Numbered from the stretch's first letter, positions 1 through 5,957 are shown. The stretch is 6,574 nucleotides of DNA from JAVVUJ01 sp964461765 (GCA_964461765.1 CAYWVS010000111.1:1-6574); one strand, 5' to 3'. Made by a program: numbers and translations. Notes: generated from the letters alone by a model not told the origin.

Positions 1-207
1 ATCGGTGCCACCGGGGCTACAGGTGCCACAGGTGCTACCGGAGTCACAGGGGCTGCCGGTGCTATCGGAGCTACAGGTCCTACAGGAGCTATCGGTGCCA
101 CCGGGGCTACAGGTGCCACAGGTGCTACAGGAGACACAGGGGCTACCGGTGCTACAGGTGCCACGGGAGCTACAGGTGCCACGGGAGCTACAGGCGCTAC
201 AGGAATT
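1..207 (+). repeat. Collagen-encoding tandem 9-bp repeats with a 90-bp higher-order period
   Basis: The DNA is built from degenerate 9-bp units of the form GGT/GGA-GCN-ACN. Bases 1-38 recur exactly at 91-128, and the similarity continues with a few substitutions to about base 63 versus 153. There is therefore a higher-order repeat of 90 bp (ten triplets) on top of the 9-bp unit. This indicates expansion by duplication of blocks, not only of single triplets. Confidence 0.85.
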
Positions 208-732
208 GCCGGTGCAGGGGCTATTATTCCCTTTGCTTCAGGTACCCCCGTTACTCTAAACAGCATTGCAGGAGGAATTGCTGGAATTCCTGCCTTTGTA
301 GGATTTGGAAGCTCAGGGGCCGGACTTACGGTTTTAGGCAACACCATTGACCTGTCAGGAGCTTCCGGAGGAGCTACCAACTTCGCATTTTCAGTGCCAC
401 GAGATGGAACTATCACATCTTTTTCAGCATATTTTTCCACCTCAGCAGCTGCATCACTCATAGGCTCTACAGTTACCGTTACCGCACAGCTCTATGAGTC
501 CACGACACCGTCCAATGTATTTACTCTAATCCCGGGAACCACCTTAACCTTATCACCTCCATTGACCGGCTTGGTTTCTATTGGAACTGTTTCATCCGGT
601 ATCCTTACAGGCTTATCCATTCCTGTAACTGCACAAACTCTAATTATGGTAGTATTCTCCATTGAGTCTACAGGAGAAAGCTTAATTAATACGGTTGTGG
701 GATATGCAAGTGCCGGGTTAAGTATAGATTAA
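1..732 (+). CDS. Collagen-like exosporium-type surface protein with BclB-like C-terminal domain (5'-truncated by window)
   Basis: Frame 1 is open from the first base to a TAA at 730-732 (243 residues visible); the true start lies upstream, and the GTG at 394 is internal. Residues 1 to about 73 are uninterrupted Gly-X-Y triplets, almost all Gly-Ala-Thr, with variants such as GVT, GAA, GAI, GPT and GDT. From about residue 73 a hydrophobic, Gly/Ser/Thr-rich domain starts with GAIIPFASGTPVTL and includes FAFSVPRDGTITS, STVTVTAQLYES and INTVVGYASAGLSID. From memory this is the C-terminal domain of BclB-type collagen-like proteins of Bacillus and Clostridia (exospore_TM/BclB family). Such proteins form filaments on the exosporium; the Thr residues of the stalk are typical O-glycosylation sites, and the C-terminal domain would trimerise or display. 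Location and function are inferred from the family. Its downstream neighbour converges on it. The N-terminal anchoring segment is not visible. Confidence 0.88.
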   Translation: MGATGATGATGATGVTGAAGAIGATGPTGAIGATGATGATGATGDTGATGATGATGATGATGATGATGIAGAGAIIPFASGTPVTLNSIAGGIAGIPAFVGFGSSGAGLTVLGNTIDLSGASGGATNFAFSVPRDGTITSFSAYFSTSAAASLIGSTVTVTAQLYESTTPSNVFTLIPGTTLTLSPPLTGLVSIGTVSSGILTGLSIPVTAQTLIMVVFSIESTGESLINTVVGYASAGLSID

Positions 733-753
733 TTTTCATTCAGAATCTTATAA

Positions 754-776
754 TGCCCATAGGCAAACAGTGGGCA
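754..776 (+). terminator. Weak hairpin after the collagen-like gene, possible terminator
   Basis: The arms TGCCCAT (754-760) and GTGGGCA (770-776) can form seven pairs, one of them G-T, around a 9-nt loop, 21 bp after the TAA of the collagen-like gene. No T-run follows on the plus strand, so an intrinsic terminator is only a possibility. Confidence 0.3.
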
Positions 777-790
777 ACAGACAGAGATAA

Positions 791-830
791 ATCGGGTAGG
801 AGGTAATAATCATTTTATCTACCGACCTCC
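791..830 (-). ncRNA. Group II intron domain VI-like 3' end
   Basis: Directly after domain V the minus strand reads GGAGGTCGGTAGATAAAATG, then ATTATTACCTCCTACCCGAT. GGTA can pair with TACC, and the outer GGAGGT with ACCTCC in an alternative fold. The element ends in CTACCCGAT, close to the CTACTCGAT 3' end usual for this intron class. The branch-point adenosine cannot be assigned with confidence, and many class IIC introns do not depend on it. Confidence 0.6.
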
Positions 831-867
831 CACACCACCGTACGTACCCTTCGGTTTACGTCGGTTC
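831..867 (-). ncRNA. Group II intron domain V with altered catalytic triad
   Basis: Minus-strand reading starts GAACCGACGTAAACCGAAGG and ends TACGTACGGTGGTGTG. It differs from the O. iheyensis domain V, as I remember it, at three of 37 positions. One change is in the catalytic triad, CGC to CGA (the A is at 861), which loses its pair with G. A second (T to A at 856) breaks a pair below the tetraloop. A third changes the loop itself (GAAC to GAAG). The bulge-side sequence GTACGTACGG is intact. This is a recognisable but probably catalytically dead domain V. Confidence 0.82.
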
Positions 868-956
868 AACAGCTTAAGTGCAATACCTCATATCTTTTGG
901 CTATGTCATCATAACCCATAGATGTGAGGTATTCATTTGTTAAAAGTTCCTTGCTT
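866..956 (-). pseudogene. C-terminal fragment of group II intron reverse transcriptase
   Basis: On the minus strand the frame ending at TGA (866-868) reads KSKELLTNEYLTSMGYDD, then IAKRYEVLHLSC and stop. This is typical of the extreme C-terminus of class IIC intron-encoded reverse transcriptase/maturases (a TNEYL..GYDDI.KRYE..H pattern, recognised from memory). Only about 30 codons are clearly RT. The frame stays open upstream to about 1000, but that part overlaps domain I-like intron sequence. No start codon with a ribosome binding site is present, and the palm, fingers and YADD regions are gone. The stop codon overlaps the first bases of domain V, as is usual for compact IIC introns. Confidence 0.75.
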
Positions 957-1020
957 TTCCTACCAAGCCTGTAGTGGACTATCACCGCTAAGTAAGTTAG
1001 TTATCCCCATGCTGGGGGCA

Positions 1021-1066
1021 CCAACAAAGGCAAGGGGCAGCTAATACCGCCCCTTGCCTTTGTTGG
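1021..1066 (-). terminator. Long-stem terminator hairpin of the chemoreceptor gene, intron target
   Basis: The arms at 1021-1038 (CCAACAAAGGCAAGGGGC) and 1049-1066 form a perfect 18-bp stem with a 10-nt loop, 34 bp beyond the TAA of the chemoreceptor. On the minus strand the 3' arm ends CCTTTGTTGG and passes straight into the intron relic. If the relic is removed in thought, the strand continues TTTGTTG-TTATCTCTG, a plausible U-rich terminator tail. The intron therefore seems to have split the hairpin from part of its T-tract. Confidence 0.8.
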
Positions 1067-1100
1067 TTCTGTATGGTTTGATTCATTTATATCAATTGAA

Positions 1101-2780
1101 TTATAATTTAAACTTGCCTGCCAACTCTTTTAGCAGTGATGCCTGACTAGATAACTCTTCACTGGCAGCAGCACTTTCTTCGCTGGTCGCAGAGTTGGTT
1201 TGAACTACGGAAGAAATTTGGTCAATACCCAACATGATCTGGGCAATGGATTCAGATTGTTCATTGGTAGCCTTTGTAATTTCGCCAATCAGCACCGTGG
1301 TCTCCTTAACAGTGGTAACAGCCTTTTGCATATCACTTGCGGTGGCATTGGTTAACCTGACACCATTGTTGATAGCAGAAACAGAATCTCCAATCAATAC
1401 AGTAGTATTCTTGGCTGCATCGGCTGACTTGGCCGCAAGATTCCTCACTTCATCAGCAACAACGGCAAAGCCTTTTCCCGCAACACCTGCTCTGGCAGCC
1501 TCCACCGCGGCATTTAGTGCCAATATGTTAGTTTGGAAAGCAATATCTTCAATGGTTTTAACAATTTTTTGTATTTCAGCTGATTTTGAATTAATTTGTG
1601 CCATTGCATCTGTGAGCAACGCCATCTGTTGGTCACTGGCTTGAATGGACTCAGTCGCTTGAGCAGACATTACGTTGGCCTTGGAAGAATTATCTGCATT
1701 TTGCTTTACTTGGCTAGAAATTTCTGCAATGGATGCTGACAGCTCTTCAATGGAGCTGGCCTGTTGGGTTGCTCCTTGAGCCAAGGCTTGTGCCCCGAAG
1801 GATACCTGCTCCGAACCTGAGGAAACCTGATCTGCGGCAGCTTTAATCTGAGTAAGGGTATCGGACATATCCTTTGCAACCTTTATTGTGGAGGTTTCTA
1901 TTATCTGGAAATCACCAATAAAGGGTCTCTGGGGCGGTCTAAGTACAAAGCTATTATTCGCAAATTGATTCATGGCATAAGAGATATCATCCACATAGGT
2001 TTTTAACATGGACATGGCCTGACGCATACTATCCGCCATGGAGCCCAACTCATCCCGACTAATGTAATTAATTTCAGTCCCAAGACGTCCCTCAGACATA
2101 TCTTTGGCCACTCTCTCAATTTCTTTAACCGGAGTAAGAATAGATTTTTTAATAAGCAGACCCATAATTACTGCTAATATCAGTGCCACAATTAAGCTAA
2201 ATAAAACTAAATAAATGGAAAAGGCCATCTGGGCTTGGGCTTCTTTATTTTGCTCATCAGCTAATCCATCGATAGCATCGCTAATTTTTAAAATTGCATC
2301 CACCGCATTATTTAAAATAGGAGAATATTGATTTTCAAATACATCATAAGCAAGGGCGGAGTTTTCTGCCGAGTGCTCTTTTGCTAAAATCTGATAGATT
2401 TGATCTCGATAGGGAGCACCTTGACTCAGGTAATCCTCAAAAGCTTTTAGCATTGCAGGATCAGTCCGCATATTCCCCCGATATGCCTCAATAGCATCTG
2501 AAAGAGCTTGACGATCTTTTTTGGCTTTTTCAATGAGATCTTGGGTTTTATTATAGTCAGTACATGCGATAGCTTGGGCAATATATCGTTGTACAGATAC
2601 TAAATTACGTCTCATTTGCCATACATACTTAGTATTTGGGAGGGTTTTAGTGGCATATTTATTTACAACAGAGTCAAGGCCTTTAAGTCCGATAAATGCA
2701 GACGCACCTAATGCTACCATCATAACAATTACAACACCAAATCCTACTAATAATTTCCCGTTAATTTTTAAATTTTTCAC
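1101..2780 (-). CDS. Methyl-accepting chemotaxis protein (two-TM, HAMP, MCP signalling domain)
   Basis: This 559-residue receptor senses an unknown extracellular ligand and controls the CheA kinase in membrane chemoreceptor arrays. Residues about 10-32 form TM1. Residues 33-186 are a largely helical extracytoplasmic sensor of the four-helix-bundle type. Residues about 187-210 form TM2, followed by HAMP to about 262 (with the PVKEIERVA and DELGSMADSM motifs), a linker, and the cytoplasmic coiled coil from about 300. The hairpin tip lies at 405-448, with IEDIAFQTNILALNAAVEAA. The usual RAGE motif reads RAGV (Val433), a variant I believe occurs in other Firmicutes receptors. Methylation-helix motifs such as SATSEESAAASEEL are near the end, and there is no CheR-binding pentapeptide. 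The start is GTG at 2780, with GAGGG (2790-2794) nine bases before it. The gene is monocistronic: promoter at 3002-3030, terminator at 1021-1066, no adjacent che genes. Confidence 0.95.
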   Translation of the reverse strand: MKNLKINGKLLVGFGVVIVMMVALGASAFIGLKGLDSVVNKYATKTLPNTKYVWQMRRNLVSVQRYIAQAIACTDYNKTQDLIEKAKKDRQALSDAIEAYRGNMRTDPAMLKAFEDYLSQGAPYRDQIYQILAKEHSAENSALAYDVFENQYSPILNNAVDAILKISDAIDGLADEQNKEAQAQMAFSIYLVLFSLIVALILAVIMGLLIKKSILTPVKEIERVAKDMSEGRLGTEINYISRDELGSMADSMRQAMSMLKTYVDDISYAMNQFANNSFVLRPPQRPFIGDFQIIETSTIKVAKDMSDTLTQIKAAADQVSSGSEQVSFGAQALAQGATQQASSIEELSASIAEISSQVKQNADNSSKANVMSAQATESIQASDQQMALLTDAMAQINSKSAEIQKIVKTIEDIAFQTNILALNAAVEAARAGVAGKGFAVVADEVRNLAAKSADAAKNTTVLIGDSVSAINNGVRLTNATASDMQKAVTTVKETTVLIGEITKATNEQSESIAQIMLGIDQISSVVQTNSATSEESAAASEELSSQASLLKELAGKFKL

Positions 2781-2995
2781 AATACCAATCCCTCACAATC
2801 TTCTTTATTCGTTGATTAAGCTAAGTTTTATTAGAATGAACCCTCCTCCTTTTATTTTGCAATCGCAACAACTACGAAATGCCAACCGCTTTCCTCAAAA
2901 GGCATACAGGACTGTCAACCCATGTTAGTCATCTATTACTGTATTGTGTGAAACCGGTTAGATGAGTTATTTTTCATATTTATTTTTAGATTTTA
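2781..2995 (-). promoter_or_regulatory. Long (about 215-nt) leader of the chemoreceptor mRNA
   Basis: If transcription starts just after the -10 box at 3002-3007, the leader is about 215 nt. On the minus strand it contains a perfect 7-bp pairing, TCATCTA with TAGATGA. It also contains a possible ATGCC/GGCAT hairpin enclosing CTTT/AAAG, and a GGAGGAGGG run at 2841-2849, about 60 nt before the start codon, with no usable ATG, GTG or TTG behind it. Chemoreceptor genes in Clostridia are often controlled by cyclic-di-GMP riboswitches, but I could not find the conserved bases of either class here. A regulatory RNA role is possible but unproven. Confidence 0.35.
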
Positions 2996-3001
2996 ATAGC
3001 C

Positions 3002-3030
3002 AGTATAGCAGATTCGCTAAAATTCTTCAA
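3002..3030 (-). promoter_or_regulatory. Sigma-A-type promoter for the chemoreceptor
   Basis: On the minus strand, TTGAAG (3025-3030) and TATACT (3002-3007) are separated by exactly 17 bp. The -10 box is preceded by TGC, giving an extended -10 element. This is the best promoter match upstream of the chemoreceptor. No start site is proven. Confidence 0.65.
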
Positions 3031-3047
3031 TAATATACCATTACAAA

Positions 3048-3076
3048 TCACATTTTAAAACTGTGCTTAAATGTGA
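3048..3076. promoter_or_regulatory. Inverted repeat between the divergent promoters, candidate operator
   Basis: TCACATTT (3048-3055) is mirrored by AAATGTGA (3069-3076), eight of eight bases, with 13 bp between. Half-site centres are 21 bp apart, two helical turns. The site lies 18 bp upstream of the chemoreceptor -35 box and about 90 bp upstream of the regulator -10 box, a suitable place for a dimeric DNA-binding protein. The sequence is AT-rich, so chance is a real alternative. Confidence 0.4.
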
Positions 3077-3140
3077 ATCTAATTATAAACATCAACAGAT
3101 TATAAATTTTATTATACAATTAATTTATAGGGTTTTTTTG

Positions 3141-3169
3141 TTTTAATATGTAAATATTTATGCTATAAT
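3141..3169 (+). promoter_or_regulatory. Extended -10 promoter for the helix-turn-helix gene
   Basis: TGCTATAAT (3161-3169) is a perfect extended -10 element. At 17-bp spacing the -35 position reads TTTTAA (3141-3146), a weak match, which the extended -10 could offset. The predicted start near 3176 gives a leader of about 100 nt before the ATG at 3280. Confidence 0.6.
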
Positions 3170-3267
3170 GATAAATATTTAAATTCAACCTAACACTTTA
3201 TTAATTTATCATGCTTTTGATTATATCCTTTCTACTAAAGTGGTTTGGCGAAAGCAATTGTGAAACG

Positions 3268-3273
3268 AGGTGG
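3268..3273 (+). promoter_or_regulatory. Ribosome binding site that fixes the start of the helix-turn-helix gene
   Basis: AGGTGG lies six bases before the ATG at 3280. The frame is open from an ATG at 3211, but nothing resembling a ribosome binding site precedes that codon, and the extra 23 residues would be an odd hydrophobic stretch in front of a DNA-binding domain. The ATG at 3280 is therefore chosen. Confidence 0.75.
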
Positions 3274-3279
3274 ACTATC

Positions 3280-4836
3280 ATGAGCGAAAAACAACTTACA
3301 AACCTTGCTGTCTTAATGGATTTACTTAATATTTCAACGATAGAACTATCTGCTGCTATTAACATGGAGCGTTCCTCTATCAGTAAATGGCGTCACGGAG
3401 CTAGCAAAATTTTAACTACAATGCCATACTTTGAAGAGTTGGTAAATTATATCGAATTTAAAAATACCCAAATTGGCAATGAAATACTTGAAGATTTCTT
3501 TGAAGGCATATATCCTGTAAAAAAACGTATCCACAAGAACAATCTAAAAAAATGTATCCGTTGCTACATATTAAACATTTCCGATACTAAAACTTCCAAT
3601 TCCGATGGAGATGAAATACAATTTAATGCAAATACTCATATGAATGTGGCAAAGCTCACCGGCTTAGATACTCATATGAATGTAATGAAGCTCACCGGTT
3701 TAGAGGGTAGAGCCAATATGTTTATAGCACTTTTGGATATGACTGAGAAGCTCACAACCCCTACTTTGATTAAAATATTTGAGGGGGAACAATTACAATG
3801 GGTTACATCCAACATGCAATTACTTATTAACTTTTATCAAAAATTAAAAAACATTGTAAATTTAGGTCACAAAGTAGAAATTATTTTTCAAGTAGATAAG
3901 CAAAACAATGAAAACTTATTGGCTCATCAAATTTTTTTAGAGTTAGCTTTTCACAAAAATGTTTCCATTTATACCTTTTTCTCAAAGTCAAGTAAAGCTC
4001 TATTAAACAGCATATATATCCTCCCCGGACGCTTATCTATTGTGGGGCATTGTGTGAACAGTAATCTTAACAATATGATCAGCTGCATGTATCGTGACAG
4101 ACAGTTTATATCAATGCAGGAAAATATTTTCCATCATTATAAGTCAGTTTCATCACCTCTTATGAATATTCAAAACAACTCCCAAATTAAGCAAATGCTA
4201 AATATTATAAAGTTAACAAGCAGACGAAAGGAGGCCTATTTTTATTCAGGAAAGACACTGAGTATTGTGACCATGAGTCCCCAACTCCTTGAAGAAATTT
4301 TATCAGACAATCAGATCCATAAAGAGCAACAGCGGTTTTGTATGGAGTATTACCAAGCCTTACGTGATAGTATTGAGAACACAGAACCGGATGAAGCAAG
4401 CGGGTTTTATTACGTGTTGGATGAAATCATGAATCCTTTAATATATCCGACCATTACAAATTATGGTCTGTCCGCAATAACAGGAAAGCTGATTAAAATG
4501 AGCCGCCAACAGTACCTGAGGCATTTTAGCGATACGGCTGAAATCTTATTGAGAAATAACAAATATCGTGTGGTTTTACATTACAATGTGACCACCACAC
4601 CTATAACCATATCTTCGCCTAAGCTGATTTGGTATAAAAAGGACAGTTGGGCACTTGCAGCCAATATGGATGATTATTCAGAAAAAGTAAAGTTTATATT
4701 TACAGATAATCCTAAAATTTCAACCCACACTCTGGAAGGTGTAAATGAGATTCTAAACAGAACATCAGAAACCAAACGTGATAATGCCTACGTTGCCCAA
4801 CTCTTTTTCACGATCTCAAGGGGTGAAAAAGTCTAA
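3280..4836 (+). CDS. Helix-turn-helix (XRE-like) regulator with large uncharacterised C-terminal region
   Basis: The product has 518 residues from the ATG at 3280. Residues about 5-45 look like a helix-turn-helix of the XRE/Cro type: NLAVLMDLLNISTIELSAAI, then a recognition-helix-like RSSISKWRHGASKI. Residues 118-141 are a duplicated 12-residue unit. From about 143 (GRANMFIALLDMTEKL) to 300 lies an alpha/beta-looking region. It contains GHKVEIIFQVD (196-206), a YILPGRLSIVGH strand pair (246-257) and a DRQFISMQENIFHHY helix before SSPLMNI. I recall this layout from large uncharacterised Clostridia regulators, where it looks like a ligand-sensing module, but I cannot name a family. No catalytic motif or membrane segment is seen. 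The gene is divergent from the chemoreceptor and ends 2 bp from the convergent glycosyltransferase. It probably regulates a nearby promoter, perhaps its own; targets are unknown. Confidence 0.75.
   Translation: MSEKQLTNLAVLMDLLNISTIELSAAINMERSSISKWRHGASKILTTMPYFEELVNYIEFKNTQIGNEILEDFFEGIYPVKKRIHKNNLKKCIRCYILNISDTKTSNSDGDEIQFNANTHMNVAKLTGLDTHMNVMKLTGLEGRANMFIALLDMTEKLTTPTLIKIFEGEQLQWVTSNMQLLINFYQKLKNIVNLGHKVEIIFQVDKQNNENLLAHQIFLELAFHKNVSIYTFFSKSSKALLNSIYILPGRLSIVGHCVNSNLNNMISCMYRDRQFISMQENIFHHYKSVSSPLMNIQNNSQIKQMLNIIKLTSRRKEAYFYSGKTLSIVTMSPQLLEEILSDNQIHKEQQRFCMEYYQALRDSIENTEPDEASGFYYVLDEIMNPLIYPTITNYGLSAITGKLIKMSRQQYLRHFSDTAEILLRNNKYRVVLHYNVTTTPITISSPKLIWYKKDSWALAANMDDYSEKVKFIFTDNPKISTHTLEGVNEILNRTSETKRDNAYVAQLFFTISRGEKV
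3631..3702 (+). repeat. In-frame 36-bp tandem duplication inside the helix-turn-helix gene
   Basis: Copies at 3631-3666 and 3667-3702 share 30 of 36 bases and encode NTHMNVAKLTGL and DTHMNVMKLTGL (residues 118-141). The duplication lies in the linker between the DNA-binding part and the C-terminal region. Six differences show it is not brand new. Confidence 0.9.
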
Positions 4837-4838
4837 GA

Positions 4839-5924
4839 TTACTCAGCTGCCCTTTCATTGATTTTTTTAAAGTATTCTTTATTGGATAAATAATTTTTAT
4901 CCTTTGGTTTGTATACACCGGCTTTTTCGTTATACTCCTGTGCCTTTTGATATTCTCCCAGCCGATCATAACATACACTTAATTGAATGTTGGGAACGTA
5001 CCCATAACAATCTGGAGAGACAAAGCCGGCAGTAGCCTCTTTCAACTCGCTGTTGGCTGCCAATTCATACCAATAAATAGCATTTTCAATTTGATTCCTA
5101 TCTAAAAAATGTTTCCCAACGTTACAACAAATTTCTGCTCTGGGTTTATCATAGGAAAAGCTTCTGAGATACGATTGCAAGGCTTCCGCATAGTTACCCT
5201 GTTTATAATAACAATTGGCTAAATCGGAGCATGCACTAATATTGTTTTCAATCCAACCTTTACCTTCTGATAAGAATTCTTCAAACATTTTGATAGCCTC
5301 TTGATTTCTATCGTTATAATAGAGCTCTCTGGCATAATAAAACTTTTGCCTGGGATCTAAATCCTTCCCTTGATTGATGATATTTTCAAATATTTTTAAA
5401 TTTCTTTCGGGCTCATTGGGATGTGTTTTTTTATGGCATACAGCAATATCTTTATAAATGTAATTACCGTTAGGTGTGATAACTTCGTGAATTTCCCCCT
5501 CCCATTGATAGTTTTTGCTTCGCTTTAATAGCCGTTCTCTATAATAGCTGAAGGTTGGATTTCCATTTTCATCAAATGCCACATGATATTTCATCATGAC
5601 CATATCCACCAAAGGATCTAAAGTTTCTTTTAGGTTCTTTAATTCCTGTTTATTTTCTATATCTATGACGTCATCTGCATCCAACCAAAGAATATAATCT
5701 TTTGTAGCCTTTGAAAAAGAGAAATTTCTGGCTGCGGCAAAATCTTGAATCCATTGGAAGGTAAAAAGCTTATTGGTATACCTTCTTGCGATCTCCATTG
5801 TTTTGTCAGTAGAGCCGGTGTCAACTATAATGATTTCATCCACAATATCTTTTATACAATCCAAACATCTGCTCAAGACATCTTGTTCATTTTTAACTAT
5901 CATACATAAGCTTATACTTATCAT
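4839..5924 (-). CDS. Family 2 glycosyltransferase with C-terminal TPR repeats
   Basis: This 361-residue cytoplasmic enzyme has a GT-A fold, inferred from the opening MISISLCMIVKNEQDVLSRC, the nucleotide-binding IVDTGSTDKT (33-42) and the metal-binding DXD motif in WLDADD (80-85). WEGEIHEVI (141-149) is the further conserved motif of this family. Residues about 190-345 are TPR-like helical repeats (for example ACSDLANCYYKQGNYAEAL and LSVCYDRLGEYQKAQEYNEK). The layout is that of TPR-containing GT2 enzymes related to SunS, which glycosylate peptides or proteins. Family knowledge says it transfers a sugar from a nucleotide sugar; donor and acceptor are unknown. The start is ATG at 5924, preceded by GGAGGGA at 5931-5937; the in-frame TTG at 5939 overlaps that site and is rejected. 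It lies 73 bp downstream of a collagen-like gene on the same strand, so its Thr-rich stalk is the likely acceptor. Confidence 0.92.
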   Translation of the reverse strand: MISISLCMIVKNEQDVLSRCLDCIKDIVDEIIIVDTGSTDKTMEIARRYTNKLFTFQWIQDFAAARNFSFSKATKDYILWLDADDVIDIENKQELKNLKETLDPLVDMVMMKYHVAFDENGNPTFSYYRERLLKRSKNYQWEGEIHEVITPNGNYIYKDIAVCHKKTHPNEPERNLKIFENIINQGKDLDPRQKFYYARELYYNDRNQEAIKMFEEFLSEGKGWIENNISACSDLANCYYKQGNYAEALQSYLRSFSYDKPRAEICCNVGKHFLDRNQIENAIYWYELAANSELKEATAGFVSPDCYGYVPNIQLSVCYDRLGEYQKAQEYNEKAGVYKPKDKNYLSNKEYFKKINERAAE

Positions 5925-5957
5925 AATAAATCCCTCCAAAATCTAAATTTATTTAAC

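Larger units (their letters stand above)
791..1021 (-). mobile_element. Internally deleted class IIC group II intron relic (231 bp)
   Basis: Read on the minus strand, the element starts at 1021 with GTGCCCCCAGCATGGG. This aligns without gaps with the 5' end of class IIC introns (Oceanobacillus iheyensis intron, GTGTGCCCGGCATGGG, from memory). A domain I-like GGTGATAGTCC follows. The sequence then runs into the last codons of an intron reverse transcriptase, a domain V (831-867) and a domain VI-like hairpin, ending CCTACCCGAT at 791. A full element of this class with its ORF is close to 2 kb, so nearly all of domain I, domains II-III and most of the RT gene are missing; the junction seems to lie near 945-965. 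The 5' end abuts the long terminator hairpin of the chemoreceptor gene, and class IIC introns are known to insert just behind terminator stem-loops. The relic cannot be mobile alone, and splicing is very unlikely. The exact ends are inferred from consensus. Confidence 0.82.

Noticed and set aside
5..259. Pro/Leu/Gln-rich open frame on the plus strand
   Set aside because: It is the shifted-frame shadow of the collagen triplets; frame 1 reads Gly-X-Thr and continues into a conserved domain.
1299..1520. Val433 in place of the usual Glu in the chemoreceptor tip as a sign of inactivation
   Set aside because: The rest of the tip is intact, and I believe RAGVAGKGFAV occurs in many Firmicutes receptors.
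1234..1644. Plus-strand open frame of 136 codons
   Set aside because: It lies antisense to the most conserved part of the chemoreceptor signalling domain and has no ribosome binding site.
2798..2830. Sigma-D (motility) promoter before the chemoreceptor
   Set aside because: TAAA is present, but the -10 part reads CGAATAAA in place of GCCGATAA and the spacing does not fit; the sigma-A-type site at 3002-3030 is much better.
2650..2928. Plus-strand open frame of 92 codons crossing the chemoreceptor start
   Set aside because: It covers the antisense of the first transmembrane segment and the leader, shows no known domain and no ribosome binding site.
2781..2995. Cyclic-di-GMP riboswitch (class I or II) in the chemoreceptor leader
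   Set aside because: Expected from gene type and leader length, but the conserved GCAAACC and ACGCAAAGCC segments of class I are absent, and no class II core was recognised.
3211..3279. 23-residue N-terminal extension of the helix-turn-helix protein
   Set aside because: No ribosome binding site precedes the ATG at 3211, whereas AGGTGG stands six bases before the ATG at 3280.
4205..4399. Minus-strand open frame of 64 codons
   Set aside because: Antisense within the helix-turn-helix gene, without start signals.
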